A stretch of 64,000 nt of DNA, from positions 1 through 64,000 of the forward strand of contig CAJXZP010000006.1 in the NCBI GenBank assembly GCA_913062955.1, given 5' to 3'. Source of the stretch: an uncultured Flavobacteriales bacterium. Lineage in GTDB: Bacteria; Bacteroidota; Bacteroidia; Flavobacteriales_G; Salibacteraceae. Of the stretch, positions 1-8,321 are shown one piece after another. The position numbers and the translations under genes are program-made. The stretch's first letter is position 1. Each line of letters begins with the position of its first letter. The notes beneath the pieces are model-generated. The model saw nothing but the letters and a program-made list of their open reading frames with translations, was not told the origin of the DNA and made no database searches.

Positions 1-477
1 AAAACCTTGATCATAAATACGGGTTCTATTTTGGTCTATGTAATCGTCTATAGTCAAATCTAAACCGTAACCAATTCTAATAATAGCATCTATCGTATCA
101 TTTCTAGAATACACCGAATCATAGGCATTCAGGGTAAGCACATGTACATTTTTCACCCCTACCTTACTCCCGTCATGACCTCTTGGAATACAGCTTAAAG
201 CAAATAATGAATTACCGAAATAAGAATAATCCGCCTGGTGATTTGAAGCAATGTAATCTACTTCAAACGCAACTCTATTCAAGTAGTTGTTCCATTGAAC
301 CGTATCAAACTCGAGTAAATCAATCCGTTCACCCGATGTTTCATTGGTGAGTTTTATGTTTGTTGTGGTTATCGAATTAATTTTAAAGTGTGGGGCTACG
401 GGCTTACACCTGTCTCTAATACACGACATAAGGGTGAGTCCAATTACAAAGAACAGGGTGATTACTATTTTTTTCAT
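1..477 (-). CDS. Lipoprotein of unknown function, C-terminus cut by window edge
   Basis: An open frame runs from an ATG at 477 to the left edge with no stop (159 codons visible). The product starts MKKIVITLFFVIGLTLMSC, a lipoprotein signal peptide with a lipobox ending at Cys19, so it should be lipid-anchored in the cell envelope. The rest is polar, with a short Cys-containing stretch (CIRDRCKP) after the lipobox. I do not recognise the family. A plus-strand frame over the same bases is taken as a shadow because this reading has the signal peptide and ordinary codon use. The gene end lies outside the window. Confidence 0.75.
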   Translation of the reverse strand, partial: MKKIVITLFFVIGLTLMSCIRDRCKPVAPHFKINSITTTNIKLTNETSGERIDLLEFDTVQWNNYLNRVAFEVDYIASNHQADYSYFGNSLFALSCIPRGHDGSKVGVKNVHVLTLNAYDSVYSRNDTIDAIIRIGYGLDLTIDDYIDQNRTRIYDQGF

Positions 478-797
478 GAATGGATTTTAATCTTTCGTTA
501 CCCGCTTAATATTTTATTACTCTCTATTTCCGAAGTGAAATTAATCGTTTATTCACTACTAGGTTTGCTAATTATTTGTTCCCAACTTCATCAAATATAC
601 CCATTCTTCCAAAAGAATTACAATAGAATGATTTTAGGACCACATTGCTTTTTAATTTCATACGGTACATTGCAACCAATGGCCATTACGATTATCTATG
701 AGTAAGCGTTTTAAAAGCTAAAATACTAAAGCTCTTTTTTTTTAAAATCGCAAGGGCCTGCACTTTGGCAAGCCCTTGCTAAATTCTTAAAACCGCT
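478..797. other. Intergenic stretch
   Basis: About 320 bases between two minus-strand genes. It would hold the promoter of the lipoprotein at 1-477 and the terminator of the M3 peptidase (750-779). Apart from that hairpin I see only AT-rich non-coding sequence. Confidence 0.5.
750..779 (-). terminator. Putative terminator after the M3 peptidase
   Basis: Perfect 8-bp arms GCAAGGGC (750-757) and GCCCTTGC (772-779) lie just downstream of the peptidase stop codon. On the minus strand they are followed by GATTTT and then an A-run. The T-tract is short and the loop is 14 bases, so this is only a fair candidate. Confidence 0.45.
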
Positions 798-2948
798 CTA
801 TTCAGTGGTTACCGGGAAACCTCTATCTCGCATCAAAGCCTCAATTTGTGCATCACGTCCTCTAAAAAGTCGGTATGCCTCCGCTGGATCCATAGAGTTT
901 CTAGGTGCAAATAAATATTCCACCAATTTAGCGGCCATTTCTTCATCGTAAAAACCTTCTGGAGCTTCTGCAAAAGCTTCCGCAGCATCTGCGGTCAGAA
1001 CATCTGCCCACATATAGCCATAGTATGCCGTGGCATATCCTTCCCCAGAGAACACATGACCAAAATGAGGTGTTCGATGACGCATCGGTAATTCCTTAGG
1101 CATTTTTAATTCAGCTAACGTTTCGCGTTCAAATTTGTCAATATCCATATTCGTAGGATCTGCCAAGTGAAGTTTCATATCCATTATGGCTGAGGCCAAA
1201 TACTCCGTAGTAGAGAACCCTTGATTGAAAGTCGCTGCGTTTTTTATTTTGGCTACCAATTCAGCCGGAATAGGTTCGCCAGTTACATTATGAACCAAAT
1301 AGGTATTTATCACCTCATCGGTAGATAACCAACGTTCGAGTAATTGCGATTGAAATTCGGTATAATCTCGAACGCCACTATTTAAAGTGGGGTATTTCAC
1401 ATTGGAAGAGAAAAAATGAAGTGCATGACCAAACTCATGAAAAAATGTAGTCGCATCGTCCCAAGAAACAAGTAAAGCTTCACCTGGAGCAGGTTTCACA
1501 AAATTTGAGTTATTGGTAGCCAATACGTTTTTCTTACCGTCAAAAGTAGTGTGACTTCTTAGCGTATTTGCCCAAGCACCCGATCGTTTACCTTCTCGCG
1601 CATACGGATCAAGATACCAAAGCCCAATGTTATCACCCGTGGTAAGATCCGTCACTTCCCACACCTTTACATCTTCTTGATATACCGGTACACTACCTTC
1701 TGGAACGGGAGTAAATTTGTAATTAAATAATCTACCCGCCACATATTGCATGGCCTCGGTTAGTTTATCTAATTGCAGGTATTGTTTCACCTCATCGGAA
1801 TTTAGATCGTATTTTTCTTTTCGAACTTGCTCTGCGTAAAATCGGTAATCCCATGATTCAATGGTAATATTATCTCCATTTGTATTGGCCACCGCTTGCA
1901 TGTCTTGCACTTCTTCGGCAACACGTGCAATAGCTGCAGGCCAAACGGCTTCCATCAAGGCTATGGCATTTTCCGGAGTTTTGGCCATTCTATCTTGTAA
2001 ACGCCAATCGGCATAATTGCTATACCCTAAGGTCTCTGCTTTCTTTTTCCGTAAATTTAAGATTTTAGCAATTAATTTATTGTTGTCGTATTGGTCTCCA
2101 TTATCCCCTCTTGAATAATAGTTGGTCCACACTTGTTTACGTAATTCTCTTTCGGTAGAATACGTCAAAAAAGGATCCATTGAAGATCGGGAATTGGTAA
2201 TGGCATATTTTCCTTCTTCTCCTTTATCCGTTGCAATTCGGGCAGCCGATTTAATGAACCCATCCGATAACCCTCCTAATTGTTCTTCGGTTAAATAGGT
2301 GACATAGTTTTCTTCGTCATGCAATACATTGTTTGAAAATTGGGTATACAGACTGGATAACTCTTTGTTAATGGCTGCATAACTGGCTTTTTTCTCCGCG
2401 TTCAATTCCGCCCCATTCATGCTAAAACTGGTATACGTTAAATCTATTACGCGCTGTTGGTCGACAGGTAATGGATTTACTAACGAAGCCTCATACACCG
2501 CTTTTATGCGTTTAAATAACTTTTCGTTCTGCGTAATTTTAGATTCATGTTCTGAAAATAAGGGCGCCAATTCGGTTTGAATTTCTCTAAATTCTGGAGA
2601 TGACATGTTACCACTTAATATACCATAATAACTAAATGCCCGTTCGAGTGCGGCACCCGATCGCTCCATTTCTACTATGGTATTTTCAAAAGTGGGTGCA
2701 TCCGGATTAGTCGCAATCGCTTCGATTTCCTTCAATTTCATCTCCATACCTTGCAGCATCGCCCCTTTGACATCTGCTACCTTTAATTGATCAAATGCTG
2801 GGACTCCTCCATAGGGGCCTACCCAATCTTGTAATAATATATTTTCAACCATAGGTATTTTTTCTTTTTCTTCCGGGTTACAACTACCTAATGCTATCAT
2901 CGCTATGAAAGGAAAGACCAATTGAGTTGCTTTTATTCTTTTTATCAT
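798..2948 (-). CDS. dcp: M3 family metallopeptidase (peptidyl-dipeptidase Dcp type), lipoprotein
   Basis: 716 residues, close to the usual size of oligopeptidase A/Dcp enzymes, which cleave short peptides. The zinc site is complete: HEFGH at residues 504-508 (catalytic Glu505) and the third zinc ligand Glu531 in YTEFQSQ, the spacing expected for peptidase family M3. The N-terminus has a signal peptide with lipobox (IALGSC, Cys23), so the enzyme is probably anchored in the envelope and trims peptides in the periplasm, as in many Bacteroidota homologues. The ATG at 2948 is supported by the signal peptide. It appears monocistronic. Dcp is favoured over oligopeptidase A from overall resemblance only. 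Confidence 0.88.
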   Translation of the reverse strand: MIKRIKATQLVFPFIAMIALGSCNPEEKEKIPMVENILLQDWVGPYGGVPAFDQLKVADVKGAMLQGMEMKLKEIEAIATNPDAPTFENTIVEMERSGAALERAFSYYGILSGNMSSPEFREIQTELAPLFSEHESKITQNEKLFKRIKAVYEASLVNPLPVDQQRVIDLTYTSFSMNGAELNAEKKASYAAINKELSSLYTQFSNNVLHDEENYVTYLTEEQLGGLSDGFIKSAARIATDKGEEGKYAITNSRSSMDPFLTYSTERELRKQVWTNYYSRGDNGDQYDNNKLIAKILNLRKKKAETLGYSNYADWRLQDRMAKTPENAIALMEAVWPAAIARVAEEVQDMQAVANTNGDNITIESWDYRFYAEQVRKEKYDLNSDEVKQYLQLDKLTEAMQYVAGRLFNYKFTPVPEGSVPVYQEDVKVWEVTDLTTGDNIGLWYLDPYAREGKRSGAWANTLRSHTTFDGKKNVLATNNSNFVKPAPGEALLVSWDDATTFFHEFGHALHFFSSNVKYPTLNSGVRDYTEFQSQLLERWLSTDEVINTYLVHNVTGEPIPAELVAKIKNAATFNQGFSTTEYLASAIMDMKLHLADPTNMDIDKFERETLAELKMPKELPMRHRTPHFGHVFSGEGYATAYYGYMWADVLTADAAEAFAEAPEGFYDEEMAAKLVEYLFAPRNSMDPAEAYRLFRGRDAQIEALMRDRGFPVTTE

Positions 2949-3057
2949 CGTGCTAAAATAAATATTATGAATGAATAGTTTATCTCGGTAAACGGAAGCT
3001 TTTAGTAAGAACGACTATACCTAGGTTAATTGGCCGAGAACTTCCCAATCCCTTCCG

Positions 3058-3155
3058 TTTTTCTAAGCTGCTTCTCCTTTTGAAATGCGCAAATACTCCT
3101 CTACTCCATATTTTCTGAACTAAACGGCCAGCTTCTGATGCATTTTAAGATTAAA
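3058..3155. repeat. Diverged direct repeat, copy R1 (left of the broken ATPase gene)
   Basis: About 98 bases align with 4463-4560 at roughly 70% identity by eye. The best block is TTTTCTAAGCTGCTTCTCCT here against TTTTCTAGGCTGCTTCTCCT there. The copies also share TGAAAT, CAAAT and ACTCC, and end near CATTTTAA. Together they flank the DUF4143 ATPase pseudogene as direct repeats. A shorter relative lies at 16941-16963. Confidence 0.5.
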
Positions 3156-4262
3156 TAAAATTTCTAAAATTACCTCGATCGATTATTACTTCCTTAGCAT
3201 CGTATTCATTTACAAATGTCTTAGGTAATTTTATTTTTTTCTTTGCATTCCACTTAAATTCAAATCCAGTAATTAGACCCTCTTTTTCTTCCACCAAATC
3301 CACTTCCTGTTGCTGTTTAGTCCTCCAGAAATACATTTTGGTATACGGGTTTTTATAGTTATTCCTCTTTAGTCTTTCAGAAATCAGAAAGTTCTCCCAC
3401 AAAGCACCGGTGTCTGATCTAAGGTCTAAAGAATTAAAATTTCCTAAAATCATATTTCTAACTCCATTGTCATAGAAATATATCTTTTTATTCTTCTTTA
3501 TTTCATTTCTTAAGTTTCTACTAAAACTATCGAGTTTGAAAATAACATATCCTTTTTGAAGGATTTCAATATAATTGGAAATCGTGTTTTTATCGACTCC
3601 AACAATCTGAGCAAGTTCATTGTAATTAACTTCACTTCCAATCTGTAAGGCCAAAGCTTGTACAAGTTTTTCGAGACCTCTGGTTTCCTAATATTAGAAT
3701 AGGCTAATATATCTCTGTATAAATAGCTATTTACTAACTGTTGTAAAATTTCTCTTTCCTCTCCTGGATGATTTAATACATCCGGATAAAAACCATATAA
3801 CATTCTGTTTTCCACCTGTTGTTCTGAAACTAAGAATCCGTGATGGTTTTCATATTCTTCCCAACTAATTGGAAATAATTCATATTCCCATTTCCGACCC
3901 GTTAGCGGTTCACTTAGCTCTCTGGATAAGTCAAATGATGAGGAACCACTTACAAATAACTGAACATCTTTAAATTGATCCGTAATTATTTTTAGTGTTA
4001 ATCCTATGCCTGGTATTCTTTGAGCTTCATCTATGAATATTGTTTTATTAGATCCGATGATACTTCTTAATTGCTCTGTGTTTGGACTGTTTAATAGACT
4101 TCTAACCGTTGGATCGTCTGCATCTAAAAACAGATGGTTTTTATCCTCAATTATTTTTTTGAATAAGGTCGTCTTTCCTACCTGTCTAGGTCCGATTAGG
4201 ATAATAGCTTTACCTGATCCAATTTTCGTTTCTATGGTATTCAATAATGTTCGGCCGTACAT
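3151..4262 (-). pseudogene. AAA ATPase with DUF4143 domain, frameshifted
   Basis: Two overlapping frames together encode one ~370-residue protein of the AAA_14/DUF4143 ATPase family, which is usually about that long. The upstream part has Walker A GPRQVGKT (residues 24-31), Walker B TIFIDEAQ and the FVSGSSS sensor strand. The downstream part has a winged-helix segment and a PD-(D/E)XK-like stretch (EVDLV...FEFKW). Continuity breaks near 3676: the coding strand reads GAG GT/CTC GAA, and one extra base there would join ...RKPEV to LEKLVQALALQIG. The start is placed at ATG 4262 (MYGRT...), as in relatives, rather than at 4289. The family is often mobile and of unclear function. A G AAA AAC string just after the break could in principle allow -1 slippage, but a mutation is simpler. 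Confidence 0.8.
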
Positions 4263-4462
4263 ATACTGGGATTTAATACAAATGTACACATCTATTCACT
4301 AATAGTTATGCTTTTAAGTGAATACACCCGGTGAAAAAACCATTTATATGCTACCTTATGCTAAGGTATTAAAACGATAAATAAATGATGCCTTTTAATC
4401 ATTTATTTCGGATTGGCTTAACCATTGTACCTTGAGAGAATGATACTTCACTAACTCCTATC

Positions 4463-4560
4463 AATTTTCTAGGCTGCTTCTCCTCATGAAATTCTCAAAT
4501 GCATCGACTCCGATTTTTCAGTATAACAAGGGACTACGCCAAACATTTTAATAAACTTCA
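4463..4560. repeat. Diverged direct repeat, copy R2 (right of the broken ATPase gene)
   Basis: Partner of the repeat at 3058-3155, in the same orientation. The pair brackets the frameshifted ATPase, consistent with that gene having arrived with, or between, copies of a spacer. Identity is only about 70%, so the duplication is old or the copies have different sources. Confidence 0.5.
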
Positions 4561-4621
4561 GAATTCAAACCTACCTTTTGGACCTTCATTTACTATCACC
4601 AAAACCATCCAGTAGGGCCTT

Positions 4622-4668
4622 TACTCACTCAACACCTTAAAATAGGGTGTCATTTCATTTCCCTGCAT
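4622..4668 (-). pseudogene. Remnant of pbpC 3' end (copy 3)
   Basis: Read on the minus strand this encodes GNEMTPYFKVLSE followed by a stop. This matches the end of the intact PbpC (GNEITQYFEVLSE, stop at 8322). The core ACTCAACACCTTAAAATA at 4627-4644 differs by one base from the core in the intact gene at 8328-8345. Similarity fades upstream of about 4668. It lies just downstream of the SRPBCC stop codon. Confidence 0.75.
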
Positions 4669-4696
4669 AAGGAATATTGAAAAGTTTTGGTTCTTT

Positions 4697-5182
4697 TTAT
4701 TCCTGCTTTTTCGGAAGGATTTCCTTCCCTTGTTTTGATTCGGCTACTTCTTTAATGATTTCGTTTCTGGTCCTTAAAAATTGCGTCATATAGTGGGTAA
4801 GAAACACCCCATTCACCCACTTCCCTATAAAACCGAAAGGGGAACAAAACTCAAAAAAATCGGTCATGGTAGTCACTCCATCTTGATATTCAAAAATGTG
4901 TTGATGCTTGAAACTCTTAAAAGCACCAGTGACCATTTCATCTACAAAATAGTGATGCTTTTCCATTTCCGTTATTTGTGTTTTCAAGGTTTGAAACACC
5001 CCTAAATGTTTGGCTCGCCAAGTCACGGTTTCGTTTAACTCCATTAATCCGTTTTTACGGCCGGAAACAATTGTTTCTTGTGTTTGGGTGGTTGATAATT
5101 GGTGCAGATCTACGCTTCGTGCTAAATCAAATACGATGTGCAAAGGGGCTTTTATGGAGGTATGTAGTGTTATGGTAGTCAT
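4697..5182 (-). CDS. SRPBCC-fold (START/Bet v1-like) protein
   Basis: 161 residues with the layout of small SRPBCC proteins: an N-terminal strand with the usual phrase (ITLHTSIKAPLHIVFDLARSVDLH), a curved sheet region, and a long C-terminal helix (FLRTRNEIIKEVAES). Such proteins bind hydrophobic ligands in a central cavity. Substrate and role cannot be told from sequence. There is no signal peptide, so it is cytosolic. It sits between a pbpC 3' remnant downstream and the fic gene upstream (about 190 bases apart), so it may belong to the accessory insert or be a resident gene caught in it. Confidence 0.8.
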   Translation of the reverse strand: MTTITLHTSIKAPLHIVFDLARSVDLHQLSTTQTQETIVSGRKNGLMELNETVTWRAKHLGVFQTLKTQITEMEKHHYFVDEMVTGAFKSFKHQHIFEYQDGVTTMTDFFEFCSPFGFIGKWVNGVFLTHYMTQFLRTRNEIIKEVAESKQGKEILPKKQE

Positions 5183-5368
5183 TGGTTTTTATACCTAGTT
5201 TGTCAAAATACTAATTTATTAGATTGCTTGGACTTTAAGTCTCCCGGTAGCTATCGAGTCCTTTATTTTTTTTAATCTAGAAAAGGGAATTGTTGAATAT
5301 AAAACTAGGCTTTGGTCTTACAATTAGTCAAAAGCCATTGGTACTATCATGGAAAACAGAAATCTCTT

Positions 5369-6319
5369 TTAAATCACATAAATGGTCTTATTCTTCTCTC
5401 CTTGTTTTTTAAAATATCCTAGCGTTATTCCTTTTTTTAAATCTCTACTTGCTGTGGCGGATGAAATGGCTTTAAACACATTCATGTATTCTTTTCTTGA
5501 AAAGCTTCCTGTTTTTTGATGGATAAAGTAATCTAGTCGCTCCACATCGGTCATTGTAGGGTTGGTATTAGAAATGAAATCAATTAATGATTCATTTATT
5601 ACTGCGAGCATGTATTCAATAAAAATGGTAGATGATCCCGCATTATCGCTTCTGGCTAATGCTTGGTAATATTTTATTTGGGTTTGGTGGATGAGGGTTT
5701 CAAAAGGTAGAAACTCAAATAAAGGATATTCTTCTTTTAAAATCAAGGTTTGCCATAATCGCCCCATTCTGCCATTGCCATCTAAAAACGGATGGATAAA
5801 CTCCATTTCGTAATGAAAAACACAACTTTTAATTAAACATAACTCATCTGTATATTGGAGATACGTGAATAAATTGTTCATTAATCCCGGAACATTTTCA
5901 TAAGGTGGTGCTACATGCTTTACTTGAGTTCCTTTAACAATTCCTACACCTTGGGTTCTGAAGCTGCCTGCCCCATCTACCAGGCCTCGCATCAAAGTTT
6001 TATGAGCCTTCAAAAATGATTTTAAAGAATTGGGGGTATACCTATCCAATTCTTCATAGATAGAAATCGCATTTAGCACCTCATCTATATCTTTTTTAGG
6101 TCCCATAACTCTTTTATGTTCAATTAGAGCGGTAATATGTTCTTCGGTAAGGGTATTGCCTTCTATACTTAATGAGGAATGTATTGTTTTTATTTTGTTT
6201 TGCTTTCTTAATCGGGGAGATGGTACATCCAAATAGTTAGCACTTGCGCTCCCTAGCTTCTCAGATATTTGAGAAATTAGTTTTAAAATAGTAGTTGTTA
6301 TTTCGTATGGCGGCCTCAT
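5369..6319 (-). CDS. Fic family protein (predicted AMP transferase), self-inhibited type
   Basis: The start at ATG 6319 (MRPPYEITTTIL) gives 316 residues. The upstream ATG at 6427 would add 36 residues unlike Fic N-termini. The canonical motif HPFLDGNGRMGR is at residues 176-187 with the catalytic His176. An inhibitory-helix motif SLSIEG, matching (S/T)xxxE(G/N), lies upstream, so the protein keeps itself off through a Glu that blocks the ATP site. The C-terminus looks like a winged helix (SFSRKEYMNVFKAISSATASRDLKKGI). Family knowledge: Fic enzymes transfer AMP from ATP to protein hydroxyls. The target here is unknown. No separate antitoxin gene is seen, in keeping with the built-in helix. 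It is part of the accessory block between pbpC and the M3 peptidase. Confidence 0.88.
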   Translation of the reverse strand: MRPPYEITTTILKLISQISEKLGSASANYLDVPSPRLRKQNKIKTIHSSLSIEGNTLTEEHITALIEHKRVMGPKKDIDEVLNAISIYEELDRYTPNSLKSFLKAHKTLMRGLVDGAGSFRTQGVGIVKGTQVKHVAPPYENVPGLMNNLFTYLQYTDELCLIKSCVFHYEMEFIHPFLDGNGRMGRLWQTLILKEEYPLFEFLPFETLIHQTQIKYYQALARSDNAGSSTIFIEYMLAVINESLIDFISNTNPTMTDVERLDYFIHQKTGSFSRKEYMNVFKAISSATASRDLKKGITLGYFKKQGEKNKTIYVI

Positions 6320-6534
6320 GATAGAATCATATGATAGTATCAAAGATAATGAATTTGATTTTATGGGGAGACCTATCGGAAAGCGAAGGCTTATCGCTAA
6401 GACAGAAGCCAAGATTTTCGTAGCCATTTTGCTTTACCCTCCTATTTCAAAATAGGGTATATCGATTTTAGAATTAAAAATTGTAGGGTTACAGAACAAA
6501 GCTAAGCCTTAGCCAAAACCGGCTCATAAGGACT

Positions 6535-6603
6535 TTACACACTCAACACCTCAAAATACGGGGTCATTTCATTCCCCAGCGCATCGGTCACTTTCACTAT
6601 TCT
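6535..6603 (-). pseudogene. Remnant of pbpC 3' end (copy 2)
   Basis: The minus-strand reading IVKVTDALGNEMTPYFEVLSV then stop matches the end of the intact PbpC (VIKVTDTLGNEITQYFEVLSE) almost residue by residue. DNA identity is roughly 80% over 60 bases. The 18-base core ACTCAACACCTCAAAATA (6541-6558) is identical to 8328-8345. The fragment lies just downstream of hipT. Its reading frame is still intact, so it is either young or came from a donor pbpC of another lineage. Confidence 0.85.
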
Positions 6604-6640
6604 ATTCTCTTGTTTTTAGTTCCTCTTTTGTTCCGATTAA

Positions 6641-7585
6641 TTAAATTAGTTTTAATTGATTATATCTTTCTTCCATAACCTTCATGTAGGCCGTTTTCAT
6701 ATCCTGTGACAGGAATGATTTCGCTATCCAATCGGATGCATTTGAGTTATTTTTTATCATTCGAAAGAAGGCGGATCTGATTTGTTTAGGAGTCAGTCCC
6801 AAACTTTCTCCTAACTGTTCAAAATGTTCTCGTTTCAATTTCTTTTTCTTTCCCGCTAATGTCAACGCTAGCTCTTCCGAATCTTCCGGGAATACAATAG
6901 CCACATTTAAAAGGTCGTAGGCAGGAGCTAGTCCCCAGCCAGAATCATTCTGGATCATAGAGAAGTTCTTAAGGTGCATATCATTATTGCCGGTGAGAAA
7001 TGAGAAAAGAGCTAAGTCAAAGAAATAGGTTTTATCTAACAGGGTATTGCGCGAATAACTGTTTAGCGCTTTTCCAACTTTCTCCATAGAACCTTTATAC
7101 TTATCAAATGCCTCCGTAATTTGAAACATATCAATTATGTGAATCTTTTCTCCCATTTTAGTTCGATCCACTCGTTTGGTGATGTAACACAATTCTCCAG
7201 ATAATAAACGGATCAAAGATGACGGTACGACATTAATTCCAAATACTTCGGCCATTCTCATTGTTACATGTTCATTCTCTGGCATCTCAGGAAATTTAGA
7301 AGATGGTGGTTTAAAAATGTATTGCCCACCTAAGGCGCCCACCACCGTCAATCGTGCATCTGAATTATCCTTGGTTTCTTTTACCAAGGTCAGGGATAGT
7401 TTGGGTTGAACACCAGGAACAGCAACGCTTCGCTCAATTACACTTTTTGCGAGCTCATCCATTTGATCCAGTGAATACGCTATTTCAGGAGCTATTGGCG
7501 TTCCAAAGAACTTCATGGAACATTGCTCGTGAAAGTCCAACTCCCCCCCTATTGGATTATAACAATATAAACATCTATTCTCCAT
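6641..7585 (-). CDS. hipT: HipT-like Ser/Thr kinase toxin (HipA without its N-terminal subdomain)
   Basis: 314 residues covering only the kinase part of HipA. It has a loop SVAVPGVQPKLS (53-64) with the GVQPK nucleotide-binding element, a catalytic loop GNNDMHLKN (Asp202) and a metal-binding PAYDLL (Asp224). An N-terminal C-x2-C (CLYC) is common in short HipA/HipT proteins. Family knowledge: HipA phosphorylates GltX and the E. coli HipT phosphorylates TrpS, stalling translation; the target here is not known. The gene overlaps the upstream hipS-like gene by 11 bases, and hipS in turn overlaps hipB, so the order B-S-T matches the described HipBST systems. Ser53 may be an autophosphorylation site. 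Confidence 0.88.
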   Translation of the reverse strand: MENRCLYCYNPIGGELDFHEQCSMKFFGTPIAPEIAYSLDQMDELAKSVIERSVAVPGVQPKLSLTLVKETKDNSDARLTVVGALGGQYIFKPPSSKFPEMPENEHVTMRMAEVFGINVVPSSLIRLLSGELCYITKRVDRTKMGEKIHIIDMFQITEAFDKYKGSMEKVGKALNSYSRNTLLDKTYFFDLALFSFLTGNNDMHLKNFSMIQNDSGWGLAPAYDLLNVAIVFPEDSEELALTLAGKKKKLKREHFEQLGESLGLTPKQIRSAFFRMIKNNSNASDWIAKSFLSQDMKTAYMKVMEERYNQLKLI

Positions 7586-7910
7586 CTTCTCCCTCTATGG
7601 CTTCCACACTCACTGCTCCAATACAATTTTGACAACAAGCTAATAATAATCCCATGCGGTCATTTTTATTGATCTTCCAGTTTTCTGAAGCAATATTTAA
7701 TAACCACCCCTCTGGAATCAAACCTTCAAAAAAAGCAAAGAGTCGTTGATCGGTATATACTTGATCGGAAACTGGCATCGTGAAAGTGAGGAAGTCATTT
7801 GGATGATCTTTCACATATTGACCATCATACTTAAATACATATTCCCCCTCATTCGTTTCGGTAACAATACCCGCTAAATGATCTTTATACCACACCTTTC
7901 CCTGTCTCAT
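7575..7910 (-). CDS. hipS: HipS-like protein (HipA N-terminal subdomain), probable antitoxin
   Basis: 111 residues corresponding to the N-terminal subdomain normally fused to HipA. The conserved run RLFAFFEGLIPEGWLL is at 56-71, followed by W..NKNDRMGLLLACCQNCIGAVSV. In the characterised E. coli HipBST, this small protein rather than HipB neutralises the kinase, using a conserved Trp in the same EGW motif (Trp69 here). It overlaps hipB by 4 bases (ATGA) and hipT by 11, implying translational coupling. It could also be read as a broken hipA, but both frames are clean and the split is at the usual HipS/HipT boundary, so I favour a true three-gene system. Confidence 0.87.
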   Translation of the reverse strand: MRQGKVWYKDHLAGIVTETNEGEYVFKYDGQYVKDHPNDFLTFTMPVSDQVYTDQRLFAFFEGLIPEGWLLNIASENWKINKNDRMGLLLACCQNCIGAVSVEAIEGEDGE

Positions 7911-8116
7911 TTATTCAATTCTTTACTATTAAATGGAACGAGTTCATGTCCAAACATTTGAAGAACCAGGTTCACCTTATCCATATTTAGGTTCGTTTTT
8001 CCTTGTTCAATTTTTCGGACTACCGTCAATGCAACTCCTGTGCGTTCTGCGAACTCTTCCTGAGTCAGGTTTACTTCCTTTCTCCGGTCTTTGACAAACT
8101 CTGATAATTGTTTCAT
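7907..8116 (-). CDS. hipB: HipB-like XRE-family DNA-binding protein
   Basis: 69 residues with one helix-turn-helix of the XRE/Cro type: LTQEEFAERTGVALTVVRKIEQGKTNLNMDKVNLVLQMFG. The length and the C-terminal tail are typical of HipB. It is first in the operon and probably represses it by binding the repeats upstream at 8118-8215. In HipBST systems HipB contributes DNA binding and can boost neutralisation by HipS. The stop overlaps the hipS start (ATGA). Confidence 0.88.
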   Translation of the reverse strand: MKQLSEFVKDRRKEVNLTQEEFAERTGVALTVVRKIEQGKTNLNMDKVNLVLQMFGHELVPFNSKELNK

Positions 8117-8117
8117 T

Positions 8118-8215
8118 ATATGCTTTTAAATATAAGTTCATCCAAATATACATAATTATATGTAATTCGATATAATGTAATAATCATATCTGATTCTATA
8201 TGCTTTTAAGTATAT
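8118..8215 (-). promoter_or_regulatory. hipBST operator region: direct repeats plus palindrome
   Basis: Two near-identical 18-mers, ATATGCTTTTAAATATAA (8118-8135) and ATATGCTTTTAAGTATAT (8198-8215), sit exactly 80 bases apart in the same orientation upstream of hipB. Between them is a perfect inverted repeat TACATA-N4-TATGTA (8149-8164). Eighty bases is close to eight DNA turns, which would put the two sites on one face. HipB-type proteins autoregulate through spaced operators, so binding here is a reasonable inference. Confidence 0.6.
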
Positions 8216-8303
8216 TTAAGGAAATGAATGAATAAGGATGGAAGTTGCGAATCTCAAAGACTGGAACAAAAGAGCTAACAGCTAACAGCAGTCAGCCGAC
8301 AGC

Positions 8304-8319
8304 TTGCGCAATAGCGCAA
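8304..8319. repeat. Short hairpin just after the pbpC stop
   Basis: TTGCGC-AATA-GCGCAA is a perfect 6-bp inverted repeat three bases downstream of the pbpC stop codon. There is no clear T-run after it on the minus strand, so it may end or stabilise the transcript, or be part of a small extragenic palindrome. Confidence 0.4.
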
Positions 8320-8321
8320 CA

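Larger units (their letters stand above)
4290..4696. other. Intergenic stretch with repeat R2 and pbpC 3' remnant
   Basis: About 400 bases between the broken ATPase gene and the SRPBCC gene. It contains repeat R2 (4463-4560) and a decayed copy of the last codons of pbpC (4622-4668). No intact gene is visible. Confidence 0.6.

Noticed and set aside
388..705. Plus-strand 105-codon frame
   Set aside because: It overlaps the signal-peptide start of the lipoprotein on the other strand and then runs through AT-rich spacer; no family features.
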